A stretch of DNA of 6,732 bases. Source: an uncultured Peptococcaceae bacterium (GTDB lineage: Bacteria > Bacillota > Peptococcia > Peptococcales > Peptococcaceae). This document shows positions 1 through 5,780 of this stretch, one piece after another; position 1 is the first letter of the stretch; every line of letters starts with the position of its first letter. The position numbers and the translations under genes were made by a program. Location: assembly GCA_937922955.1 (NCBI GenBank), contig CALAKO010000255.1, positions 1 through 6,732 on the forward strand. Reading direction: 5' to 3'. The notes beneath the pieces are model-generated. The model was not told where the DNA came from. It worked only from the letters and a program-made list of their open reading frames with translations, and made no database searches.

Positions 1-1
1 G

Positions 2-343
2 ATGGGTGCAGCAAATGCAGTTGCTGGAAAATTTAAAGGGAAGCTTAGCGAATTAAAAGCAAAGCAGGCGGAAAAAAAGCAGTCTCAAATTGAAACTAAA
101 GTTGAAGAGAAAAGAGAGCCTGCCGAATCAATTTTAACGTATGAAAACGATGTTAACAATCAAGAAGACGTTGCTGCTGTTGATGAACCTGTATCAATGA
201 AAAAAGTTGTTTTCCCAGTTATTGTACTGGGCTTAATCATTGGGTTGGTTATTGGGTTGGTTTTAATTCAGCCATGGAGCAGCAATGATGAGACTGCCAA
301 CACCAATCAGACCGCAGTGAGCACTGCGATGCTAATTGAATAA
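2..343 (+). CDS. Unrecognised single-pass membrane protein, 5' end probably cut by the window
   Basis: I do not recognise this protein. The visible part is 113 residues. It has a Lys/Glu/Gln-rich, probably helical and soluble N-terminal stretch (about residues 8-40), an acidic linker (45-64), and one strongly hydrophobic segment (about 69-89) rich in Val, Ile, Leu and Gly, preceded by Lys67-Lys68. A polar tail of about 24 residues follows, rich in Thr, Asn and Ser. The positive residues before the segment suggest a cytoplasmic N-terminus and an external tail. The first ATG is at base 2, so no ribosome binding site can be seen. The start is therefore unsupported, and the frame may continue upstream as the C-terminal part of a longer protein. 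A hairpin terminator lies 7 bases after the stop, so this is the last gene of its own transcript and not part of the MarR unit. Confidence 0.55.
   Translation: MGAANAVAGKFKGKLSELKAKQAEKKQSQIETKVEEKREPAESILTYENDVNNQEDVAAVDEPVSMKKVVFPVIVLGLIIGLVIGLVLIQPWSSNDETANTNQTAVSTAMLIE
239..262 (+). repeat. Exact 12-bp tandem duplication inside a membrane segment
   Basis: The 12-mer ATTGGGTTGGTT occurs twice back to back (239-250 and 251-262). It is in frame and encodes Ile-Gly-Leu-Val twice (residues 80-87) in the predicted transmembrane helix. A length of 12 bases keeps the frame, so gain or loss by replication slippage would change the helix by four residues without disrupting the gene. Confidence 0.85.
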
Positions 344-349
344 CGAATC

Positions 350-405
350 GTCCTGTATAGAGCATTGACAATAAGAGGGGCAATGCTTTATACAGGACAT
401 TTTTT
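350..405 (+). terminator. Intrinsic terminator after the membrane protein gene
   Basis: Arms 350-367 and 381-398 pair over 18 positions, with one G-U wobble (360/388) that pairs only in the + strand transcript. The loop is 13 bases and a run of six T (400-405) follows almost directly. This is a classic rho-independent terminator. It separates the upstream gene from the MarR-transporter unit. Confidence 0.88.
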
Positions 406-474
406 GTTGCACGTAGATTCTGTATAAAAAAATTAGTCGCTTTGCAATTATTGGTAACAAAGTAAGAGGAAATA

Positions 475-503
475 TTGACATTAAATCAGGTTCGTCTTAT
501 AAT
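475..503 (+). promoter_or_regulatory. Consensus sigma-A promoter of the marR-ABC-ABC unit
   Basis: TTGACA (475-480) and TATAAT (498-503) are both exact consensus hexamers with the ideal 17-base spacer. Transcription should begin near 510, giving a leader of about 33 bases to the TTG start at 543. Such a strong promoter ahead of a transporter is normally held by a repressor, which fits the overlapping inverted repeat. Confidence 0.88.
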
Positions 504-518
504 CTAACCCTGTTAGAT
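502..518. promoter_or_regulatory. Probable MarR-family operator (perfect 7+7 inverted repeat)
   Basis: ATCTAAC (502-508) and GTTAGAT (512-518) are perfect inverted copies separated by CCT. A further T/A match lies one step out (500/520). The site covers the end of the -10 box and the expected transcription start, so a bound dimer would block RNA polymerase. GTTAG-type half-sites are known for the MarR-family repressor MepR of Staphylococcus aureus. That this site belongs to the MarR protein encoded just downstream is inference from position and symmetry. Confidence 0.72.
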
Positions 519-527
519 AAAATGAAT

Positions 528-533
528 AGGAGG
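528..533 (+). promoter_or_regulatory. Ribosome binding site that decides the marR start
   Basis: A perfect AGGAGG lies 9 bases before TTG 543 and downstream of ATG 522, so it can serve only the TTG start. The nearby ATG at 536 reads only four codons before a stop and is too close to the site. Confidence 0.8.
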
Positions 534-542
534 AAATGTTGT

Positions 543-995
543 TTGGCTAATCAAGAAGAAATAGAAGAGATGATTCAATTGTTCCATACGATTCATCCGC
601 ATCATTCAAGAAAACAAATTGATAAAGTTTCAGCAGGCATGGGGGCTGTTTTAAGATATCTTTCGACAACCGAAGGATTAGTAACAGCAGGTCAAATTGC
701 TGCTCAGCTTGAGATCAGCACGGCCAGAGTTGCGGCCTTATTAAAAAAAATGGAAGCTAAAGATTTAATTATTCGAGAAACCGGCCCAAAGGATGCTCGT
801 ACAACGGTGGTACGCTTATCGGATCATGGCGAAGAAACCGTTGAAAAGCTACGGTTGGAAATCTATGGCCAAGTTGGGCGAATGATTGATACGATTGGAA
901 TGCCGCGTTTAAAAGAATTTGTTATGACGGCTCAAGAAATGATTAAGATTGTTGAAAAACCTTCTCAAGACATTCTCGAAAATTTTTTGGATTAG
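543..995 (+). CDS. MarR-family transcriptional regulator, likely repressor of the downstream exporter
   Basis: This is a winged helix-turn-helix protein of 150 residues from the TTG start, a usual MarR length. Residues about 46-76 form the helix-turn-helix, with recognition helix near S59-K73. Residues 77-92 form the wing, with the typical D84-x-R86 pair. Flanking helices (about 5-40 and 97-145) should make the dimer. The frame is also open from ATG 522, but the AGGAGG ribosome binding site (528-533) lies inside that extension and is well spaced (9 bases) from TTG 543. ATG 522 has no ribosome binding site and is only about 12 bases from the expected transcript start. MarR proteins bind DNA as dimers and usually release it on binding small ligands. 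The position before two ABC genes, like rcrRPQ in Streptococcus mutans, suggests autoregulation plus exporter control. The His-rich stretch H15-H21 is unusual, but its function is unknown. Confidence 0.9.
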   Translation: MANQEEIEEMIQLFHTIHPHHSRKQIDKVSAGMGAVLRYLSTTEGLVTAGQIAAQLEISTARVAALLKKMEAKDLIIRETGPKDARTTVVRLSDHGEETVEKLRLEIYGQVGRMIDTIGMPRLKEFVMTAQEMIKIVEKPSQDILENFLD

Positions 996-1057
996 AAATG
1001 GTGCGATAGTTCATTTCGTAGAATAATAAAGGCTATCATTTAAAGGAGATCGGATCT

Positions 1058-2815
1058 ATGCTTAAATTGCTCAAAAATTTCACAAAAAAAGAATGGGCTT
1101 TAGCGGTTTTAGCAATTGCATTTATTGTTGTACAAGTTTGGTTAAATTTGACAATGCCTGATTACATGCGTGATATTACAATGTATGTTCAGACGCCAGG
1201 CAGTACCATGAAAGAAATTTTATCTTCAGGTGGCATGATGTTGCTTTGTGCTGCTGGGGCTTTGGCCGCATCTGTTGTAACGGCTGTATGTGCGTCAAGA
1301 ATTGCAACAAATTTTAGTGCAACGCTTCGAAGCAAATTGTTTCGAAAAGTGCAGGCATTTTCAATGGAAGAGATTGGTCATTTTTCAACGTCAAGCTTAA
1401 TTACTCGTTCGACCAATGATATTACTCAAGTACAGATGTTAATTGTACTTGGTTTGCAGATGTTGATTATGGCACCGATTATGGCTGTTTGGGCCATTTG
1501 CAAAATTGCCAACAAAGAATGGGAATGGACCCTTTCGACAGGCGTGGCGGTGGTTGTCCTTTTGGTCATTGTTGGGATTTGTATGTTGCTGGCAACACCA
1601 AAGTTTCGCAAATTGCAGCAGTTGACGGACGATTTGAATCGCGTGACACGAGAAAATTTAACCGGTCTGCGTGTCGTTCGTGCTTATAATGCAGAAGACT
1701 ATCAAGAGAATAAATTTGACGAAGCCAATACTATTTTGACCAAGACGCAGTTGTTTGCGCAGCGTACGTTGGCGTTTTTGATGCCAAGCATTCAAATGAT
1801 TATGAGTGGGCTGACGTTGGCTGTTTATTGGATTGGCGCCATTCTGATTGAAAATGCGAATATGGTAGGAAAAGTAGCTACCTTTTCTGATATGATGGTA
1901 TTTTCACAATATGCCATTCAAGTGGTTATGTCCTTCATGATGCTTGTCATGATATTCATGATTCTACCTCGTGCTCAAGTTGCTGCTAAACGTATTAACG
2001 AGGTGTTAGAAACAGAACCATCCATCAATGATGGTACTTTAACCGAAGGAAAGAGTGACCATACCGGTGAGGTTGAGTTTAGAAATGTAAGCTTTGCTTA
2101 TCCTGATGCGGAAGATAGTGTGCTTGAAAATATTTCGTTCACAGCTAAAAAAGGAGAAACGATTGCCTTTATTGGTGCGACAGGATGTGGGAAGAGTACG
2201 GTTGTGAACTTGATCCCTCGTTTCTATGATGTTACTGAGGGTGAAGTTCTTGTTGATGGTGTTAATGTGCGGGAGTACAGCCAAAAGGCGCTGCGTAATA
2301 AAATTGGTTACGTATCACAGAAAGCCATCCTTTTTGCAGGCACAGTCCGCTCTAATATCGCTTATGGAGACAATGGTCGCGATGATTTTACTGATGAAGT
2401 GGTCAAAAACGCGATTGCAACGGCTCAGGCTGCAGAGTTTGTTGAACAAATTGAAGATGGTTATGATGGACGTGTGGCACAGGGCGGCGATAATTTCTCT
2501 GGTGGTCAGAAGCAACGTTTATCCATTGCACGCGCAGTAGCGAGACGGCCTGAAATCTTCATTTTTGATGATTCTTTTTCTGCGCTTGACTATAAAACAG
2601 ACCGAGTTCTTCGTGACACATTGAATCGTGAATGTGGTGACGCGACAAGATTTATCGTGGCACAACGTATTGGCACGATTCGTGATGCAGATAAAATTAT
2701 TGTGCTTGATGAAGGGCGCATCGTTGGAATGGGTCGACATGAAGAATTAATAAAGACGTGTGAAGTGTATCAACAAATTGCACTTTCTCAGCTTTCAAAG
2801 GAGGAATTGGCGTAA
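1058..2815 (+). CDS. Heterodimeric ABC exporter, subunit with degenerate ATPase residues (BmrC-like)
   Basis: This is a 585-residue half-transporter: an exporter-type membrane domain with six predicted helices (about 12-31, 58-79, 128-150, 158-180, 239-264, 279-305), then a nucleotide-binding domain from about residue 337. Visible motifs are A-loop Y348, Walker A G373-T381 (K379), Q-loop Q421, canonical signature FSGGQ (480-484) and Walker B ending in D504. The residue after Walker B, normally the catalytic Glu, is D505. The switch His is Q536. This Asp/Gln pair is known for the non-catalytic partner in asymmetric exporters such as BmrCD, LmrCD and TM287/288. Here it supplies the good signature to the partner's active site. 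The start has AAAGGAGAT at 1042-1050. No promoter is seen in the 62-base gap after marR, so co-transcription is likely. The stop overlaps the next ATG by one base. The substrate is not readable; multidrug or lipid efflux is family inference. Confidence 0.93.
   Translation: MLKLLKNFTKKEWALAVLAIAFIVVQVWLNLTMPDYMRDITMYVQTPGSTMKEILSSGGMMLLCAAGALAASVVTAVCASRIATNFSATLRSKLFRKVQAFSMEEIGHFSTSSLITRSTNDITQVQMLIVLGLQMLIMAPIMAVWAICKIANKEWEWTLSTGVAVVVLLVIVGICMLLATPKFRKLQQLTDDLNRVTRENLTGLRVVRAYNAEDYQENKFDEANTILTKTQLFAQRTLAFLMPSIQMIMSGLTLAVYWIGAILIENANMVGKVATFSDMMVFSQYAIQVVMSFMMLVMIFMILPRAQVAAKRINEVLETEPSINDGTLTEGKSDHTGEVEFRNVSFAYPDAEDSVLENISFTAKKGETIAFIGATGCGKSTVVNLIPRFYDVTEGEVLVDGVNVREYSQKALRNKIGYVSQKAILFAGTVRSNIAYGDNGRDDFTDEVVKNAIATAQAAEFVEQIEDGYDGRVAQGGDNFSGGQKQRLSIARAVARRPEIFIFDDSFSALDYKTDRVLRDTLNRECGDATRFIVAQRIGTIRDADKIIVLDEGRIVGMGRHEELIKTCEVYQQIALSQLSKEELA
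2797..2805 (+). promoter_or_regulatory. Strong ribosome binding site inside the end of the first ABC gene
   Basis: AAAGGAGGA lies within the last codons of the first exporter gene, 9 bases before the ATG at 2815. Together with the TAATG stop/start overlap, it supports translational coupling and roughly equal amounts of the two subunits. Confidence 0.75.
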
Positions 2816-5037
2816 TGACGAAAGAATACAAGGCGCAGCCTACGTCGCATGGCCATGGCCATTATCGAGGCCATAGCAAGCCAAAAGATCTTGTTGGTAC
2901 TTGGAAAAAATTGTTGGGCTATTGCCGTAGATATTTGGCCATCTTTATGGTGGCATTGATATGCGCAGCAGCAGGGACTGTGTTGACGTTGATTGGTCCG
3001 GATAAGCTTTCTGAAATGACAGATACCATTACCGAGGGATTGGCGCCAAACACTGAAGTGCTGACCGAATTAACGGACACGGTATCTGAAAACGTAGCAA
3101 AGAATATGCAAACAGTATCCGGAGAAATATCCTCAAACTTGACAAGCGGAACGTCGAAGGCAATTACGGTGAATGGCTCGGAGATTTCTCTTGAGGATCA
3201 AAAGAAAACGTTGGAAGTGTTGACATCAATGAGTCAGTCCGACGCGGCTTCGATGCAACAAGCTTTTAGTGAATTGCCAGGTTCCGTTCAGCAGGCGTTA
3301 TATAGTGACATCACCATAAATGGTGTAACGGTCAGTGGGGCTGATCAACGTGCAGCCTTAGAAATCATGCAAAATGTTGACCCGGAAAATAGCAGCGATG
3401 CTCTTGAAGCCATGGACGAGCTGCCAGAGTCTGTATATAGTCTGATTAAACCAGGCATTGATATGGACAAAGTGCGCAATATAGGATTTATCTTGGTTGC
3501 ATTTTATGTCATGAGCTACGCTTTTTCTGCCATTCAGGGCTGGATCACTGCAGGGGTCACACAGCGTGTGTCAAGATCACTGCGTAGCGACATTTCGCGA
3601 AAAATTAATAAACTTCCGATGTCCTTTTATAATCGTACAAGCACAGGGGACATTCTCTCACGTGTAACGAACGATGTCGATTTGATCAGTCAGTCCCTAA
3701 ACCAAAGCATAGGAAACTTAATTACATCTGTTATCTTGTTGCTGGGCAGTTTGTTTATGATGTTTATCACAAATGTTTGGATGACCTTTACGGCGATATT
3801 AGCAAGCTTGCTCGGATTCGTGGTAATGTTTGCGATTATGAGCCGCAGTCAAAAATACTTTGCTCGTCAGCAGCGACATTTGGGGGCATTAAATGGGCAC
3901 ATCGAAGAAATGTATACAGGACATACGGTGGTAAAAGCTTACAATGGCGAAGAAGCAGCACAACAAACGTTTGATGAAATGAACGACAAACTGCGCGAAA
4001 GCGGTTTCCGCGCTCAAACATTAGCAGGGATGATGATGCCTGTCATGAGCTTTGTAGGTAATCTTGGTTATGTGGCAGTCTGCGTTGTTGGCGGTGCAAT
4101 GGCGTTCAACGACATGATTGGCTTTGGCGTCATTGTGGCATTTATGATGTATGTTCGTTACTTTACGCAACCGCTTTCACAGATCGCCCAAGCGGTTCAA
4201 TCGCTTCAATCAGCTGCAGCGGCTGGCGAGCGCGTCTTTGAATTCTTGGAAGCTGAAGAAATGTCTGATGAGACAGGAAAAATTAATGAACTGGACAACG
4301 TGAAAGGTTACGTTGATTTTGATCACGTTCGCTTTGGCTACGAAGATACAAACAAAACAGTTATTCACGATTTTTCTGCTCATGCAAAGCCAGGCCAGAA
4401 AATTGCCATTGTTGGCCCAACTGGTGCAGGGAAAACCACCATGGTTAATCTGTTAATGCGTTTCCATGACCTGCAAAGCGGTGAAATTCGAATTGATGGA
4501 ACACCAACCAGTCAAATGACACGAGAAGCGGTACGCAGTGAATTTTGCATGGTTCTGCAAGATACCTGGCTGTTTGAAGGTACACTGCGTGAAAATCTGA
4601 TCTATTGCACGGAAAATGTGAGCGATGAAAAAATGATCACCGCTTGCAAAGCCGTTGGCTTGGATCATTTTATTCGCACCTTGCCAAAAGGTTATGATAC
4701 TGTCTTGAATGATCAAATCAGTCTCTCGCAGGGGCAGAAACAGCAACTGACCATTGCGCGTGCAATGATTGCCGATAAACCAATGCTGATTTTGGATGAA
4801 GCAACGTCATCGGTGGATACACGCACAGAACAACAAATTCAGGCAGCCATGGACAAGCTGATGGAAAATCGCACATCGTTTGTTATTGCCCATCGCCTTT
4901 CAACCATCAAGAATGCAGACCTTATTCTTGTGATGAATCATGGGGATATCATTGAGAGCGGCCCTCATGAAGAACTTCTGGCTCAAGGCGGTTTCTATGC
5001 CGATCTGTACAACAGTCAGTTTGAACAAGCTTCATAA
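2815..5037 (+). CDS. Heterodimeric ABC exporter, catalytic subunit with large extracellular domain (BmrD-like)
   Basis: This is a 740-residue half-transporter, longer than the usual 580-680. The His/Gly-rich N-terminal tail (H12-H20) is followed by TM1 (about 41-60), a polar extracellular insertion (about 61-220), TM2 (about 222-244) and four more helices, among them about 302-320 and 322-342. The nucleotide-binding domain runs from about residue 495. Motifs: A-loop Y509, Walker A G534-T542 (K540), Q-loop Q582, Walker B D661, catalytic E662 and switch H693, all canonical. The signature is LSQGQ (637-641), with Gln639 in place of Gly. This complements the partner exactly: one good ATP site (this Walker A/B plus the partner's FSGGQ) and one degenerate site. 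BmrD of Bacillus also has an extracellular domain between TM1 and TM2; here it is larger and internally duplicated. Membrane location and export direction follow from the family; the substrate is unknown. Confidence 0.93.
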   Translation: MTKEYKAQPTSHGHGHYRGHSKPKDLVGTWKKLLGYCRRYLAIFMVALICAAAGTVLTLIGPDKLSEMTDTITEGLAPNTEVLTELTDTVSENVAKNMQTVSGEISSNLTSGTSKAITVNGSEISLEDQKKTLEVLTSMSQSDAASMQQAFSELPGSVQQALYSDITINGVTVSGADQRAALEIMQNVDPENSSDALEAMDELPESVYSLIKPGIDMDKVRNIGFILVAFYVMSYAFSAIQGWITAGVTQRVSRSLRSDISRKINKLPMSFYNRTSTGDILSRVTNDVDLISQSLNQSIGNLITSVILLLGSLFMMFITNVWMTFTAILASLLGFVVMFAIMSRSQKYFARQQRHLGALNGHIEEMYTGHTVVKAYNGEEAAQQTFDEMNDKLRESGFRAQTLAGMMMPVMSFVGNLGYVAVCVVGGAMAFNDMIGFGVIVAFMMYVRYFTQPLSQIAQAVQSLQSAAAAGERVFEFLEAEEMSDETGKINELDNVKGYVDFDHVRFGYEDTNKTVIHDFSAHAKPGQKIAIVGPTGAGKTTMVNLLMRFHDLQSGEIRIDGTPTSQMTREAVRSEFCMVLQDTWLFEGTLRENLIYCTENVSDEKMITACKAVGLDHFIRTLPKGYDTVLNDQISLSQGQKQQLTIARAMIADKPMLILDEATSSVDTRTEQQIQAAMDKLMENRTSFVIAHRLSTIKNADLILVMNHGDIIESGPHEELLAQGGFYADLYNSQFEQAS
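3160..3453 (+). repeat. Two tandem 49-residue repeats in the extracellular domain
   Basis: Residues 116-164 (3160-3306) and 165-213 (3307-3453) align without gaps, with 15 of 49 identical by my count. The shared pattern is I-T-[VI]-N-G at positions 2-6, S10, D-Q at 13-14 followed by Lys/Arg, L-E-[VI] at 18-20, A35, E-L-P at 38-40, and S-V at 42-43. The second copy ends four residues before the I-D-M-D-K-V segment leading into TM2. A predicted amphipathic helix (about 83-110) precedes the first copy. The protein-level similarity and weak DNA identity suggest an old duplication. Confidence 0.75.
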
Positions 5038-5049
5038 ACGAAAGTAAAC

Positions 5050-5102
5050 ATAACATCCCTTAATGTAGGAAGTGTAACGATTTCTACGTTAGGGGATGTT
5101 GT
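5050..5102 (+). terminator. Long RNA hairpin after the exporter genes, probable terminator
   Basis: Arms 5052-5071 and 5081-5100 pair along all 20 positions around a 9-base loop. Three of the pairs are wobbles (5060/5092, 5064/5088, 5069/5083) that pair as G-U in the + strand transcript but would be A-C mismatches on the other strand. The ends extend by one wobble and one A-T pair. The structure starts about 12 bases after the exporter stop. The following sequence is T-rich but has only a three-base T run (5104-5106), so efficiency as an intrinsic terminator is uncertain. It could also protect the 3' end of the mRNA. Confidence 0.65.
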
Positions 5103-5333
5103 ATTTATGTCCGGAAAATGTATACGAGGTGGTGGTGTGAAAGAAATATCGTGGGATAAAAATACTACAATGTGTGAATCGAAAGAATAATAAGGTGGAT
5201 AATGTTGCTGCTTCCGTTGTCCGGTTGTTTTTTTTATGAACAAGATGCATTTTGCAGTGAGTATAGCTACGGACGCTTTTAAAATAGAATGAATATGATT
5301 TCTGCCAAGGCCATCTGGCTTATCATGTGGGAA
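5103..5333. other. Intergenic stretch without a convincing gene
   Basis: The gap between the exporter stop (5037) and the GntR start (5405) is 367 bases. Its outer parts hold the hairpin and the promoter described separately. In between I see no tRNA-like or conserved RNA structure and no long ORF. Two tiny reading frames have ribosome-binding-like sequences: GTG 5137 to 5190 (17 codons, GAGGTGG at 5126-5132) and ATG 5202 to 5282 (26 codons, AAGGTGG at 5192-5198). A weak stem (5196-5204 with 5215-5223) followed by eight T (5228-5235) could be a second, poor terminator that overlaps the second frame. Confidence 0.5.
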
Positions 5334-5362
5334 TTGACAGAGTTGTGATTATAGTATATAAT
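5334..5362 (+). promoter_or_regulatory. Consensus sigma-A promoter of the gntR-ABC unit
   Basis: TTGACA (5334-5339) and TATAAT (5357-5362) are exact consensus hexamers with a 17-base spacer. Transcription should begin near 5369, leaving a leader of about 36 bases with the ribosome binding site GAGGTGAT (5391-5398) before GTG 5405. Confidence 0.88.
5348..5362. promoter_or_regulatory. Candidate GntR operator overlapping the -10 box
   Basis: ATTATA (5348-5353) and TATAAT (5357-5362) form a perfect 6+6 inverted repeat around GTA, and the right half is the -10 box itself. GntR-family dimers bind such symmetric sites and members of the YtrA group repress their own operon. Because the sequence is pure A/T and includes the -10 consensus, part of the symmetry could be chance, so assignment to the downstream regulator is tentative. 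Confidence 0.45.
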
Positions 5363-5404
5363 GTGCATCAAGAAACGGCACACTAATTTAGAGGTGATGT
5401 CCCT

Positions 5405-5779
5405 GTGAATATTGTAATATCCAATACTTCTGATTTGCCTTTATATCAACAAATTAAGGATCAAATTAAAGATGCTATTTTAAAAGAAGAATTGGTAGAG
5501 GGTGACCTTCTTCCGTCTATTCGTACTTTTGCGAATGACCTATCTGTAAGTGTTTTAACAATTCGACGAGTTTATGAAGAACTGGAGCATGAGGGATTTG
5601 TAACGAGTAAAGTTGGCGTAGGAACGTTCATTTCGCCGAGTAATCTTGAACTGTTACGGGATTCTAAACGTCGACTTGTAGAGCAAAAGATGCAGGATAT
5701 GATTCAAACAGCAAAATCGCTTAAAATCACAAAAGAAGAGTTAAATATGATGATGGATATCTTATACGAGGAGGCTTAA
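5405..5779 (+). CDS. GntR-family transcriptional regulator, YtrA type
   Basis: This 124-residue protein has one N-terminal GntR winged helix domain and only a short C-terminal tail, the size and build of the YtrA subgroup, which lacks a large ligand domain. The family signature is clear: LYQQIKDQIKDAI (about 12-24), then GDLLPSIR (residues 33-40), the helix-turn-helix with recognition segment SVSVLTIRRVYEELEHEGF (47-65), and the wing ending in G-V-G-T-F-I (about 71-76). Residues about 80-124 should form helices for dimer contact. The GTG start at 5405 is supported by GAGGTGAT six bases upstream; the ATG at 5397 reads three codons to a stop. One base separates the stop from the ATPase start, so the genes are co-transcribed. 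YtrA-type proteins typically repress an adjacent ABC operon, often tied to cell-wall-active antibiotics. The inducer here is unknown. Confidence 0.92.
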   Translation: MNIVISNTSDLPLYQQIKDQIKDAILKEELVEGDLLPSIRTFANDLSVSVLTIRRVYEELEHEGFVTSKVGVGTFISPSNLELLRDSKRRLVEQKMQDMIQTAKSLKITKEELNMMMDILYEEA

Positions 5780-5780
5780 T

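Noticed and set aside
364..394. TTGACA followed by TATACA as a possible promoter
   Set aside because: The spacer is 19 bases and both elements fall inside the paired arms and loop of the terminator, which explains the sequence better.
996..1057. A separate promoter or regulatory hairpin between marR and the first ABC gene
   Set aside because: No hexamers close to consensus with proper spacing, no GTTAGAT-type half-site, and only a 5-bp GATAG/CTATC pairing; the gap looks like a plain co-transcribed spacer.
2226..2540. A 104-codon + strand reading frame inside the first ABC gene
   Set aside because: It lies in another frame across the Walker A to signature region of a clearly coding gene, has no ribosome binding site of note and shows no recognisable domain.
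3160..3453. The extracellular insertion as a sign of gene fusion or horizontal insertion
   Set aside because: The frame is continuous, base composition matches the flanks by eye, and related exporters carry extracellular domains at the same position.
4453..4746. A 97-codon minus strand frame opposite the nucleotide-binding domain of the second exporter
   Set aside because: It is antisense to conserved motifs (from after Walker A to the signature), so the openness follows from the codon pattern of the real gene.
5016..5243. A 75-codon minus strand frame over the end of the exporter and the intergenic hairpin
   Set aside because: It reads through the hairpin and the exporter's 3' end, has no promoter or ribosome binding site in the right place, and its composition looks random.
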